Below are positions 43,641 to 55,549 of a stretch of DNA of 64,000 nt, in pieces. Below the pieces are notes generated by a model. It saw nothing but the letters and a program-made list of their open reading frames with translations. It had not been told where the DNA came from and made no database searches. The stretch lies in NCBI GenBank assembly GCA_003184365.1, contig NKYR01000022.1:124117-188116 (forward strand). The letters run 5' to 3'. This DNA comes from Evernia prunastri (taxonomy: Eukaryota; Ascomycota; Lecanoromycetes; Lecanorales; Parmeliaceae). The position numbers and the translations under genes were made by a program. Within the stretch, counting starts at the first letter, position 1; the number at the start of each line of letters is the position of its first letter.

Positions 43641-44351
43641 TTACAGAGACTCTATCGCCTTCTTCACCTTCAGGAATTCCGTCTCGAGATGTCCATAGTC
43701 CTTGACGCTTCGAGTCGCAATCTTTTGAAGACGATACGCCCGCCTACGAGCTTTCTCAGCTCTTCTCTCCCAGCGGCTCACTCCCTTGCATGCGAGATGA
43801 AATCTCCTGGCCTCTTCCTTGAGAACGGCTTTGGCTCTCAACTGAATCCAGCGTATGCAAACGATTTGCAATCCTTGCGTTCGTTCCACGGCCTCGATTT
43901 TCCGGCCGAGATTATCGAGGAATGTCTGATGATTGCGAACCAGATCAGTTTGCGGGCCCAGGGCCTGTTCGTAATGGCGTCGAAGATTTTCCAGGGAGAC
44001 GAGTTCTGACTTGTGATATCCTCCCACAGCTCGGAGATGGTTCGAGAGGGCAGTAACGTACCTGAACCGGCCAAGGCAGGCATTGGCCTGTCTGGTCCGA
44101 AGGCGCCCAATACGGGTTAATTCGTGTGCGTAAGATTGCCATTTTGCGCGCTGATGCTTGCTTGCAGCCACTGCGTTGTCTGCCACTTCGGCAGTGGCTA
44201 TCAGAGCCGTCGTGAGAGAATCCCAGGTCTGCCGGAAAGCGTCGCGCTTCAGGACAGCGACTTGGTGCTCCCTACCATCAGACTTGGTTTCATTGAGCTG
44301 TTGTTTTATCCGAACCAATAATTCGAGTCCCTGGGCATGATGGGAGGGCAT
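43641..44351 (-). CDS. uncharacterised helical/coiled-coil protein
   Basis: Single frame of 236 residues, almost entirely predicted helix and rich in Lys, Arg, Ala and Gln (LLVRIKQQLNETKSDG, VSLENLRRHYEQALG, KARRRAYRLQKIATRSVKD, LKVKKAIESL). No signal peptide or TM. It lies head-to-tail with another helical, Arg-rich gene of similar size, but I see no alignable similarity between them. Function unknown. Short antisense frames overlap it, so confidence is moderate. Confidence 0.48.
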   Translation of the reverse strand: MPSHHAQGLELLVRIKQQLNETKSDGREHQVAVLKRDAFRQTWDSLTTALIATAEVADNAVAASKHQRAKWQSYAHELTRIGRLRTRQANACLGRFRYVTALSNHLRAVGGYHKSELVSLENLRRHYEQALGPQTDLVRNHQTFLDNLGRKIEAVERTQGLQIVCIRWIQLRAKAVLKEEARRFHLACKGVSRWERRAEKARRRAYRLQKIATRSVKDYGHLETEFLKVKKAIESL

Positions 44352-46218
44352 TGTAGCGTATCTTCGCAGATGGTCTTCTCAGCAGCTTTTGGAGATCTGG
44401 GCGTGCTTTCAGAAGAGCGAAATTTGAAATCGTGGGAGATTGATGGACATTATAAAGGTCTGGCAAATACTCCATCACAAAGAGAAGGCTAGTACAGGTG
44501 AAGTGTCATGGAGGGTCATGGAGCATATAAAGAGATGGGAATAGTTCATTCACAAAGACTTTGTGTTTAGCCCAGATAGCACACTTCTTAAAGGAGGAGG
44601 ACAGCATGAACACGGAAAATTGCATTGCCATTCATTGTGCGTAGCCCTTCTCAAGATGTCAGGTGTTAGCTCAAGAAGTGTCTCCCAAGGCAGAATGTGA
44701 TTTCACTTACTGAGTGTGTATACACAAAGTAGATACGAGAGATTGTTTTCTCAATAGACGAGCACGAGATCGAAGGCATTTTGCCTCGTTCATTGTCTTA
44801 ATCAAGATTAAAAGACAGATGTGCATCTTTCAAAAGGTGGAGATAAGTTACTAGAGTCAGAGGCTCAATGGTGTATACTGTGTGGTAGATGATTGTCCGC
44901 ACACTAGTGGAGTTGATGCCTTAGAGCTTAGTGTAAACCTCAATGTGTTTATATGCATTATGCCGGCTCATGGCTTTGTTTCAAGATCAACTCCCTCATA
45001 AGAGGCACTGCCGTCACTTACCGTATTTATCCACTCACAGACCCGCTACAAAAGATTCGATATGCATACAAAATCGAACCGGCTTATTGTCTTCCGTCTA
45101 ATCTTCGACCCAATCTTCCAAATTCTTAATCGCATGCAAACTCTCATCATCCAGTCTGTCACCACCTACAGATTCGATCTTGACAGTCTCGCTTCTATCC
45201 AAAGACGTTCATAAGATCCAACCGCTATGCCAGCAATAGCTCATGATCTGCAGGCTAGTGGCGCGGTTTTCAGATGGAGTTTCTTGCGTTAGAGCACGTA
45301 TTCCTTGAGACGACGGGAACGGTGGAAACGATGGGGTGGAGGGGCGAATTGAAATTGAGCTTTCGGGCGTCGGGGAGGGGTAGTAGTGATGCTGATGCCG
45401 AGATGGTGTAATACTGAAGATGCAGGCGTCGATGGGGGAGTTTGGGGACGACAGGGTTAAGGGGATGGGGGAGGATGGGTTTGGAGGAGGTGAAAGCGAG
45501 GCTGATGGGTCCAGGAGTACTGGGGACTGAGCCATGGGGCTCATGACCAGGTGAATGGAGAGGACGACATTGCAGATAGCGAAGGATCTGTTGGGAGTGG
45601 CCAGGACGGATGAGGAGGTGGACACTGGTACCAAGTAACATTGTCATCCTGTATACAATGAAGCACAGACTTCCTTTCAAATCCGACTCAATGTCCGACT
45701 TGGACTACACGTGTACCCATGAACTAGGATAAAATCCATGTGCAACGCGATTTCTGGAGAAGGGCACCGCTTGATCCAAGGCAACACAAAGAAAGGGTCA
45801 TGAAGACCTTTGCGCAATAGCGTGGAACTACTTGGGGAAACAGGATGTCTTGCCTGTTGAATAAGCACACCGGTTGCGTTCGTTTTGTACTTTCCAATAC
45901 GCAAAAGCACACTATCTTCTTGTGAGATCGAATCATATTAAACAAAGACAACTCCCGTCCGACGAACGAATAACTGAGACCACCACCTTTAATAACCCCT
46001 TTTTGTCGTCGAAGTACGCTAAGCCAGATTGAACAATCGAAGCTTGGCGGTGTTTCCCAAGCAACCATCAGACTAAACACTCTGCTACCCCTCATCCCGA
46101 TTCAACTCCGGCTTATATCACTCAGCGCATATACCATCGCATGAGCCGTAGGCTTTCGTGATCATCCTAGCCATTCAAACAACCCTCTTCGCGCGCAAAC
46201 CGGCTCCACATTGCCTCG
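44352..46218. other. 1.9-kb intergenic region
   Basis: Divergent spacing before the four-TM protein gene. A Ser/Pro-rich minus frame (45209-45634, 141 codons, e.g. SLSPPPNPSSPIPLTLSSP) could be a small gene, but it mirrors a G-rich plus strand and has no other support. Confidence 0.35.
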
Positions 46219-47094
46219 ATGGCAGACCCATCCGCCGGCTCATTAACAAAACATCCCGGCGACCGTCTAGCCAGCTATTTCGAGAATTTCTTCCGAACCG
46301 TTGTCGGCATTGCCACTCTAGGGGCCTCGATCACTTTCTCCAAAATAGTTCAAAGCCCTATTGCACCATTTCACAGTTACGGTTTCTCGACCAAAGAGAT
46401 CCAGTATCTGGTCGCGACCTCCTGGCTACTCTTCGTGCTCACTTTGGCATTCACGTCTTTCTTCGCGAGTGCGTTGAGCTTGTGGCGCCCGCAGGCTGTC
46501 GCCGCGTTCGGGATCCAGAATGGGACAGAGAGGAAGAAGGTGTTGTGGTTTGCAGCGGCGGTGTCATCACTTTTGTTTGGACTGGCAGTTGCTGCGTTCT
46601 TGACCTTGGAATTGGTCGTGGTGGCATACACGGGGCCGGTTGGATGGGTGGCCGTCGTCTTTACGGTTTTCTTTGCGTTGCTGGGGTATGGCTGTATCAT
46701 CTGGCAAAGTCCGCTCGGGTGGCCTAGGTGGCTGATCCGCTTTGGATCCGATGAGCAAGATGTATTTGAGAAGCATTTGCAACGGAGTGAAACCGAGAGA
46801 CAAAGAGGGAACGATGGGGATGGGTCGACCAGGATGCCGGCCAGGCGGCCCTCACGACAGCATCCGCCGGAAAGAGATGGTAGAGGTCGAGATTACGGTC
46901 GCTCTACTAGCGGTGACCATGCGGACGGTAATCGGCGAAGTACTCGGAGAGATGGCGGAGACGACGTGATTCGGTATAGCAGAGCTAGCACCGTTGGGAC
47001 CCATGTCAACGAGCCAGGGATATTTGGCCACGGAGGGATGATGATGTATGATAATGGAGTCCGAGAAGGCTTGGTGATGAGTAGATATGACTAA
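46219..47094 (+). CDS. four-TM membrane protein with charged tail
   Basis: Single exon, 291 residues. Four hydrophobic segments: ~28-46 (FRTVVGIATLGASITFSKI), ~64-87 (YLVATSWLLFVLTLAFTSFFAS), ~108-130 (VLWFAAAVSSLLFGLAVAAFL) and ~135-160 (VVVAYTGPVGWVAVVFTVFFALL). A hydrophilic tail of ~120 residues follows, rich in Arg, Gly and Asp (RPSRQHPPERDGRGRDYGR). This is a common layout for a conserved ascomycete family known only as hypothetical membrane proteins. Function unknown. Confidence 0.72.
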   Translation: MADPSAGSLTKHPGDRLASYFENFFRTVVGIATLGASITFSKIVQSPIAPFHSYGFSTKEIQYLVATSWLLFVLTLAFTSFFASALSLWRPQAVAAFGIQNGTERKKVLWFAAAVSSLLFGLAVAAFLTLELVVVAYTGPVGWVAVVFTVFFALLGYGCIIWQSPLGWPRWLIRFGSDEQDVFEKHLQRSETERQRGNDGDGSTRMPARRPSRQHPPERDGRGRDYGRSTSGDHADGNRRSTRRDGGDDVIRYSRASTVGTHVNEPGIFGHGGMMMYDNGVREGLVMSRYD

Positions 47095-48284
47095 GAAAAA
47101 AGCTGGGCTTTTACGGAAACCATGTGAGCATTGAGATTCTCTGGGCATGTTCATTAAGACATTTACATATATTAATAAAGGGGTGGCTTTTTGAATGTTC
47201 GTTTCATCAACATTTATTTTTTCCTCCGAAAATAGTTGTATCGAATATGACGGTTTGATATCAATATCTGTAGTCATACCTAGCTCTGAATGTATCGACA
47301 TAAATCTATCCCTCGCTAAATGAGAATGACCCGATCCAAGTTGCCGCCAGAGGTGCTGAGAGGTCAGATGGTGCGAACCATTTTGGGCGGCCCTCTCCAA
47401 CAGCAGCCATTCGATTCATCGCGGACGGTCTCTCGCAGGATGATATGAACAGGGCTTAGAGAAACAAATGATGCGTAGACCTACCTAGCTCCTTAGGCGT
47501 TATTGGCAAGCGCCTTATGCTTGCATCAAAGGTGCCACGCCACCGCCTGGACGACGAGCATTCATTTAGCAACGTGACATCCGAGGACATATGTATGCCG
47601 AGTCCAAGATTTGACGGACCGAACAGATAGCTGTTTACACTGCTCCACTGCTCCACTGCTGTGCTTGATGTGCGCATAATCCACCATGCAGTCATCGTTG
47701 CAGCCAAAAATCTACCCTGCATACGGCACGTGCATATCGTTCTTCTTCTTTCCACAGAACACGCCCCACTATTGCGTGGACCGTGAAATGTGGGATGAAT
47801 CGACTGTCTCCGTCAACGAGGCTCAAGGCCTGATGTTTCCCGCCCCCAACACCGCCTTCGTATATGAACAACCACTTACAATCGAAGTTGATGTGCGGAT
47901 TCAGGCGTCCCCACTATGCCGTCTTTGATGGTGGTGCTACACGACTCGAATGATGAGAACAATGCTTCTACAGGGGTGTGTGCGTCATTCTTGGAGCATG
48001 ACTGTCTACAAGAAATTTTACAGCTTTGCTTCGCCATATGCAGGTAAGCGGGTCAGTCTCGCAGGGTCACTGCAGCCGGAAGGCATTAAAAACGGGGCTC
48101 TATGGAGAGGACTGGTGTGCTGCCTGCACGCTGTTGTTTGTGCCTCGCAACCTATATGGACAGACGAAGTCTCTGTCTGGCGTTTCCTTTGTGATTGTGC
48201 TCTTGCCCAGTGAGTGCAGTGGCTCCTATCCCTACGAAGCTACAGGAAGACACTATCCTCGTTCACTCATTCTCAAAGAATAAG
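47095..48284. other. 1.2-kb intergenic region
   Basis: Promoter and leader region of the rhodopsin-like gene. Frames of up to 100 codons were seen (47456-47755 minus, 47686-47928 plus), none recognisable. Confidence 0.4.
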
Positions 48285-49846
48285 ATGGCTCAATTGGCGT
48301 CTCAGCAACTCGAAGCGCTTCTGAATGGAGCAGCCGGACCACCGCCTCCTGGTGCTAGATCCAATTTCCACGATCCGGCCAACATAAATGGTCTAGTCAT
48401 CTTGACCTTGACGTTGTGTTTGGCGTTCGCAAGTCTGGCTGTATTGATGCGGACCTATACCAAGCTCTTCCTCATTCGGTCTTGGGACTACGAAGATTGT
48501 AAGCTTTCTAAATTTTTGTCCTCTCCAGGCTCTCCTCAAGTGTACCGAGGCTCACAGCTCTCAGATGCGATCATTTTGGGATGGGTAAGCTGAGATAAAG
48601 GTGCTGCCCTGCCACAAAGATTGAAGCTCGTAGATTTTCCAAATGGGACAAGCTGTTCCATCACGACTGGCTATCAGAGATGGAGGTGGAGTCCACATGT
48701 GGGACATACAATTGAAGACCTTTTCAAGACTCCTCTATGTTCGGGTCCAGTTCTAAGAACGCAAGCACGGAAAGCTGACTACAAGTCCAGGACGTCAATG
48801 TCCATTCAATTATTTACAGCGTCACCGTGTTCTTTATCAAGCTCTCGATTCTCCTCCAATACCTGCGGATCTTTGTCCCTACTCGGAAAGGCAACATGGC
48901 CATGTTCCTTGCGACCCATACTGTTATCTGGAGCCTTTTTCTTTTCTATCTACTGGACATTGCATTCACCATTGGCCTGTGTAACCCCCGCAGGAAGATC
49001 TGGCAGCCGTGGTTACCGTACGGCCGTTGCTTTAGCTCTGGAGTGTTGAATGTGGCCAGTGGCACGTTGAATGCTGTCTCCGACATTATGATTTTGGTCC
49101 TCCCAATGTCTTGTCTATGGAAACTTCAAATGCCGCTCAAGAGGAAGTTGACCACGACTGGAATATTTGCAACGGGTTCTTTGTGAGCAGCTCTATCCAG
49201 GTCTCCTTACCTTCCTTTTACTTCGGCACTTCTAGGCCCGCTTTGTTCCATCATTGACATGCTCCTCATCAACAATCTTCGTTTACGCGGTCTCAGACAA
49301 GAATGCTAACCTGCGAATGCCTACAGTGCTTGTATAACGTCCATCTTACGGACGTACTACACCTGGAAAGTTGTCAAAGAGCCAGACGTCAGCTACAACA
49401 TCATCTTGCAGGGGCTCTGGACTCTGGCCGAAGTCGCGACTGGAGTTATCGTCAGCTGTCTTCCCGTCCTGCCCAAATTTTTCCGACACGCCGGTCCCAA
49501 AGTGTATCGAGTATTCTCACTGGGATCCAAGTCTTCATCAACTTCGGGCTCTGCGAGTAAGGACAAAAAAGCGGGTTTCTCGAGATCTCCTTCATTGCCT
49601 ATGGTTAGACCGCGCCAGATGGCCCGCTTACCGGAAACTCTGAACAATCCTCGACTTCACAAGGCACATGTCAAAGGCGAGTACACGGAGTTGGAAGAGT
49701 GCCGTGCAACGGTTTCGATGGCGAAGGTGACGCATCAATTGCGTCCTGGACCGGTGAATTGCGGTCGTGATGTGGAGAGCGGAGTGTATGGCTTTCCCGT
49801 CCGGGACACGTTTTGTATTCAGACGAGGCCCGATGGATCATTCTAG
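48285..49846 (+). CDS. fungal rhodopsin-like seven-TM protein (PTH11-related type)
   Basis: Five exons: 48285-48498, 48565-48584 (20 nt), 48634-48738, 48791-49182 and 49327-49846; introns 66, 49, 52 and 144 nt; 416 residues, exactly in phase. Hydrophobic segments alternate with conserved loops: INGLVILTLTLCLAFASLAVLMRTYTK, WDYEDYAIILGW, GGGVHMWDIQL, VTVFFIKLSILLQYLRIFVP, MILVLPMSCLWKLQMPLKRK, and LQGLWTLAEVATGVIVSCLPVLPKFF with a charged tail. The loop motif H-x-W-D, the KLSILLQYLRIF helix and E-x-x-x-G-V-I-x-x-C-L-P are hallmarks of the fungal rhodopsin-like domain shared with PTH11-type receptors. There is no CFEM domain and no retinal lysine claim is made. Probably a plasma-membrane sensor; ligand unknown. 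Confidence 0.85.
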
Positions 49847-51334
49847 CTGAGCATTTGCTTTCAGCGGTTCCAGTGAGTTCCTACACGAGTCTATATCCGA
49901 TCCTTGAAATGGGCCGTTCGCGCACCATGGCATCCAGGACCGAACATTGAACCAGCTCAGGATGAAAGTCCTGGTGGCAGATTTGTAACGATTCTTTTGG
50001 ATTTACATAATAAAGCAAAACTTTGTCCAGGTTCCCATTACCCAAGCTGAGCTGATTCCAAATCTGATTTTCCCGTTCTTCAAGGCGCTGAAGCTTTCCC
50101 GTGATGATGTCGAGGTGATTCAGCACTCGGTTGAGATCATTTGTAATCGTCAGCAACTCCTACTTTCATGACGTACCTCGCACAATGAAAAAGCTGTCAC
50201 TGCTAGCTTTGTCCTGCAAGTACATGGCGCCCGATTTGTAGAGCTGCAGTAATACACGTCAGCCGTGGTGCACCGGCTAACCGCCCTAAGGACTTCTTTG
50301 CCATTCTTTCGTTCAACCCTTGAAAGACCGGTCAGCGGTCCATGCCAGGTGAATCGCTGCTGGAGACTTCCCAACTCTGAAGCCAAGAGACACGATCGTG
50401 ATCTGCAGTTGCAAGCGCAACTAAGTAGCCTTGTCCCAAACAAATCTACAGTTGCTGTTTATGGAATTCGAGTCATTTTTAGTAGGCGGAGAGAGTAATC
50501 CGTGACAGAGTTCTGCGTAACGGAACTCTTGTGCACGCTATCGCCATCCGTCTATATGAGCTCGACCTGTGAACTTTGCAAAGCGCTGACGCTTTTGAGG
50601 ATGATGAATATGCATCGATGAATCCGCGTGTAAATATTCAATCCTGAAAGAGAAAGCAGCAATCCAATCGGCCTCAGTGATGCGTTCGATCTCACTATGG
50701 TCTCAACTAAGGTCAGTGATTTAGAGGTAAAGAGAGGCTACGATGCTCGTTCGGTTCAGAAGTCTCTGACGAAGCGTAACGTCAGATAGGCTTCTCTCTA
50801 CTATGTTGAATCACATAGCGGACCCGCCGAAGAAAAGCTCTCGGGCTGGTGGGCTACTTTCTATTCCTCGCTCTGTGGCTCTAACGTGGACTGACCAGGT
50901 TAAAATCTGTTGCATTCCGGCATCTAGTGTGTGTTGGTGTTAAGTAACCGTTCTTTCAAGCTTTCAACTCACTCTAAGATCAGCGGTGTAAACACTTATC
51001 CGTAATCCACCGTCAGAAGTCTCAACTCTATGGCAAGCAGTGGGATTGAAGTACCCTTGCAAGAGGCAGGAGCAACTGTCTGACTATGTGACTAGCTATA
51101 CATGGTTTAGCGTACTCAGCGAGGTCCTCTGAGACCGGCGGACTGCAATCACATCCAAATCCCCTTTCTATCCCCGCAAACTTTTGACCATCATTCTACT
51201 ACAGCAATTTCTGTTTACGGGTATTTGACCAAACCAGGGTGAAAAAACGACTACTCATTTGAAATCAAACTTTGTTTCACCTTCCTCTCCACACGCCATC
51301 AACGGACGACAACCTCCTTCGGGTCACAGCATCC
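49847..51334. other. 1.5-kb intergenic region with one weak minus-strand frame
   Basis: A minus frame at 49881-50156 (91 codons) contains a heptad-like helix (LNRVLNHLDIITGKLQRLEEREN) and could be the exon of a small gene, but I found no satisfying 5' or 3' continuation. The rest shows nothing. Confidence 0.35.
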
Positions 51335-51902
51335 ATGAACTTGCTTCGAATAGCTCAGTCCGCCCACAGTGACGTGAAAGGCATGGCTGCCTCACGCAAT
51401 TGTTTCGAAACCTTTCGCGTTGCTGAAGGTGCCGCAGCGGAGCTTGAGAGGATCCAGGCTAGCTTCTACGAAAACTTCGACACCTTTGTGACCATCAGTA
51501 ACTCCTTGACTAATACCTACCACACGATGGTCCAAATACATGAAAATTGCGAGCGAATCATTAAAGACATCACTACTCCAGGCGCTTCGAATCATGTCAC
51601 CATCAACGTTCATAACGTTCAGAATGTTCAAACCCAGAAAGCACAGATCGAGCGAGACATGCTCGAATTAGAGAAATTGCAATGCGAGACGTGGAAAACC
51701 ATACAGGCGTTGCACGAAGCTAGTAAGTGGACAGCTCGAGAAAGCTGTGAGCTCCGTTATGCTAAGGCTTCCACCAGACACGCTTTTGATTCAGATCATC
51801 CGACTACTAAAGCAGCTGCAAGAGAGCACGAAGCGAAGCGCTAAATACAAAGCCGAGGAGATGGAGAGAAAGCCAGGTTCGAAGTCCCAAAAACCAGGGT
51901 AG
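51335..51902 (+). CDS. uncharacterised coiled-coil protein, 170 aa
   Basis: Two exons, 51335-51722 and 51778-51902, joined across a 55-nt intron with a perfect GTAAGT donor. Reading through the intron gives a plausible-looking but wrong tail; splicing instead gives NTLLIQIIRLLKQLQES followed by KRSAKYKAEEMERK, a clear amphipathic helix. The rest is also helical (GAAAELERIQASFYENF, KAQIERDMLELEKLQCETW). A short N/V-rich linker (HVTINVHNVQNVQ) interrupts the helices. Upstream codons lack an ATG, so 51335 is the start. No known family; it resembles the helical N-terminal regions of fungal fusion-regulator proteins, but this is not firm. Confidence 0.58.
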
Positions 51903-52110
51903 GTGGTGACTTGGATATCCGAAGATTCGCGGGCAACATATCATGTGACATTTGCATTCAAGTGAGCCTACCAGATTTGCGAGTCTAAATATTTGGTAGT
52001 ATCTATACCAGCATGATGGCGCCGTCGTTGAAGATGTATTTCGCATGCGCCATGCGGTGCAGATGTTGAAGGAACTATTGGAGTAGCATGCTGGGTATAT
52101 CGCTAACATT

Positions 52111-55100
52111 TCAAAACAGACCATCGATCTCACCTGTCTCCGGGTCGACATCGACGTTGAGATAGCCAGGTGCAGTAGGAAGGCCAGGAATGGTTTGGAT
52201 ATCGGCAGCGAGAGCGTATCTATTTTTATTAGCAGGTTGACCGGTGGGGATTTTGCGGCTTGATGCTCACAGATATCCTGCACCAACAGCCAATCGAACA
52301 TCCCTTATAGGGACTGTGAAACCGGTTGGCGCTCCCTTCAAAGCAGGGTCGTGACTGAGCGAGTATTGCGTCTTTGCAATACAGATTGGCAGGTTTCCGA
52401 AGCCTTGCTTCTCATAGGTGTCCACCTTCTTCTGTGCCAACTCACTGAATTCAACCTTATCAGCCCCATACATTATCTTCCCAATTCTCTCGATTCGTTC
52501 TTGAACGCTGCCATCGAGACTGTATAGAAGCTTGAAATTTTTCTCTTGGGCACTTGCCCTGATGACACCCTTTGCCAGATCAACAGCACCTTTGCCTCCT
52601 TCTGCCCAATGATTTGCCGGGATTGCATCGGCCGCACCGGCTGCGAGCGCTTCCTCTCGGACAACTGCGATTTCAGCGTCTGTGTCTGTCTCGAACTTAT
52701 TGATAGCTACAACCACCGGTATGCCGTATTGCCTCGCATTCGAGATGTGCTTCCTCATATTGACACAACCTTCTCTCAAAATTTCGATGTTCTCAGTGCG
52801 GTATATTTCGTGCAGTGCGCCACCTGGAGTGATCTCAGGCCCTCCACCGTGTACCTTGAGTGCTCGGACAGTAGCCACCACGATGACAACATCCGGAATG
52901 AGACCTGAAGAGCGGCACTTGATATTGAAGAAGCGCTCACCACCCATCGTAAAGTCAAACCCGGCTTCTGTGACGACAAAGCCCGTCTTTTCATTGTGGT
53001 CCTCATCAGCTTCAGTCCCGGCCAACTTCAAAGCCAGCTTGTCAGCGAGGACGGAGCTCGCGCCGATACTAATGTTGGCAAATGGGCCGGCATGGACGAA
53101 AACCGGGGTGCCTTCTAATGTCTGCATGAGGTTGGGCTTGATGGCATCCTTCATCAGCGCGGTTAGAGCACCTCCTGCTCCAATGTCGTCGCAGGTGACG
53201 GGATCTCCGCTTCTTGAAGTGGCGACAACCATTCGTCCCAGTCTATCCCGCATATCGCCGAGATCATTGCTGAGAGCAAGGATCGCCATACATTCACTAG
53301 CAACGGATATATCGAAACCAGTCTCTCTCTCAGTGCCCTTCTCCGTCGGCGCTTTTCCGACAATTATCGATCGCAAGTGGCGATCATTGACGTCTAGTAC
53401 TCGTTTCCAAGTGATCGTTTCTGGGTCGATGTCCAATCTGGCAAATCTATGTATCTCCTCCTGAGTCAGCTCGTCTGGGATGGTCTTCTCAATGCCCAGC
53501 TTTTTCAGCCTCTTGAACATGACAGGTTGAAATTCCCTCTTCCCTTTCTTTGCTGGTACAAGTCGCTTGTACAGCGCACCGTCTTTCTGCGTCGACTCGT
53601 GGAACATCCTTGTCTCGATAGCGGCAGCCAGAAGGTTGTTTGCTGCTGAAACGGCGTGAATGTCACCAGTCAAGTGAAGGTTGAATTCGTCCATTGGAAT
53701 GACTTGACTGAAACCACCTCCAGCAGCACCTCCCTTGATACCAAATGTCGGTCCTTGACTGGGCTGACGTACATTCGCAAAAGCTATGCGGTCCAGATGT
53801 CCTGCTAACGCTTGAGTCAAGCCCACGGTGGTCGTGGACTTCCCTTCTCCTAGCGGAGTTGGTGTGATACCAGTGACGAGAACATATCGGCCATTTCGTC
53901 TATGGCCTAGCCTTTGCAGTAGAGTCAAATCAACCTTGGCCTTAGAGGCACCGTAGGGCTCAAGCTCATGGTATGCTATACCAACTTCGCTCGCTACCAT
54001 CGTTATTGGCTTCGGTCGTTGTGCTCTTGAAATGGCAATGTCGGATGGGACAGGAGTGACCAGCTTGAGAGGTAGAGGCTTGATATGGCGAGCTTTTTGT
54101 CGCTCGAAATAGGTCGTAGCAGCGTCAATGACATTTTGGAGGAGCATGGCGACTGTCATGGGTCCTACCCCTCCGGGCACAGGTGTGATCTTAGATGCCA
54201 CATCAGCTGCAGACTCGAAGTCCACGTCTCCTACTAGCCGCTGGCCTGACTTCTTTGACTCGTCTGGGATGAAGTTTGTGCCAACATCGATAACTACTGC
54301 TCCACGCTTCAGCCATTCGCCTTTGACAAAATTAGGCTTTCCGATTGCAGCAACTAGTATATCTGCTTGCTTTATGTGGTGCTCTAGATTTTGCGTCCTC
54401 GAATGGCATACCGTAACAGTTGCATCCGCATTCCTCAAGAGGGCACTGACAGGACTGCCAACTATATCGCTACGCCCGAGTACCACAGCATTCTTTCCCT
54501 TGAGCTCCACTGCACTCTCCAGTAGTAGCGCCATGACCCCTTTCGGTGTACATGGTGTGAACAAAGGGTGTCCTCCCCGCTTCGATAACTCTCCAATGTT
54601 GCTGGTCCCGAATCCATCCACATCCTTCTCTTCTGCAACCGCAGACGTGATGGCATGCTCTGAAATGTGCTTTGGTACTGGCAGCTGAACCAGGATGCCA
54701 TGAATTGAAGGGTCATTGTTGAATTGCGTAATATTTTGTAGCAGCTCGGGTTCCGTGATGGTCTCTGGGTACTGCACCAGATTGCAGATGATGTTCGCCT
54801 CCTCCGCAGCCTTCAACTTCATACGGACATAGGTGCTCGAGTCCGATCTGTCACCCACTTGTACAATCGTCAGGGAAGGCTTGTATCGAGGATTTGTTTC
54901 TTGTAATTTCTTGATCTCCACGTTGATTCTCTCTCGGATGTTCTTGGCAATTGCGGTGCCATCAATCTTCTCCGCCGCCATAATGCGGGTCTTGTTCGAG
55001 GCTTGCCTTCTGCTTTGTGTTACCCCGGCTTTCGACTTACTTACGCCCAGAAAATCTGGCTTGGGGCGCTGTGTGGGTGTCCCTCTCTTTGCGGCAGAGG

Positions 55101-55248
55101 TCCCGGACAGCAGAGAGCGTTGGCAGGCTGAGTGTGGCAAGCTTGAAGACAGGCAAAGGTGGTATGTAATGGATGTAGGAGTGCGGAGCAATTGGAGGTG
55201 CATTAGCCTCGTTCTTTCCGAAGATCTCGGAGTGCAGCGAATGGGCAT
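52111..55248 (-). CDS. ade3/mis1: trifunctional C1-tetrahydrofolate synthase
   Basis: Two exons, 55248-52271 and 52219-52111, separated by a 51-nt intron (GTGAGC...AATAG); 1028 residues. The second exon restores the expected C-terminus (ALAADIQTIPGLPTAPGYLN, ETGEIDGLF). The protein joins methylene-THF dehydrogenase/cyclohydrolase (~90-395; VGDRSDSSTYVRMK with the catalytic Lys, VQLPVP, GRSDIVGSP, PVPGGVGPMT) to 10-formyl-THF synthetase (~415-1028; nucleotide loop TPTPLGEGKST, RQPSQGPTFGIKGGAAGGG). It interconverts one-carbon THF species for purine, thymidylate, formyl-Met and serine metabolism. Residues 1-89 look like a mitochondrial presequence; the Met at residue 90 (54981, MAAEKIDGTA) would start a 939-residue cytosolic form, close to yeast Ade3. 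Confidence 0.95.
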
Positions 55249-55549
55249 TGCAAGTGCTTTTGCGGGGCTAGCTGTTTACTGATCGTACCAAAATCATCAC
55301 ACAGCAAACAAAAGACCAATATCTATCTCCTGAAGCCTTGAAGGAAGGTTTTCTACAAAATTGGAGCCCACAAAAAACCCACAATACGTCAAACCTGGCG
55401 AGTCTGGGCCCTGGAATTTTATCTCCCAGGCCTAGGGCAAACCCTAGTTGTCAAAGGCCTGAGCGCCCTGTTGGGAAGCAAATAAGGTTCTATGAGTCGC
55501 CAAAAAGTTCACACGAGTCCCGAATACCTTTTTTTACGTCGACGCAAGC
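55249..55549. promoter_or_regulatory. bidirectional promoter, C1-THF synthase / eIF3i, with AAACCCTAG
   Basis: A 301-bp interval between divergent starts. It contains AAACCCTAG at 55439-55447, a telo-box-like motif that resembles Tbf1-type sites found in fungal translation-gene promoters. Confidence 0.45.

Noticed and set aside
52682..53464. 260-codon plus frame
   Set aside because: Antisense of the strongly conserved C1-THF synthase.
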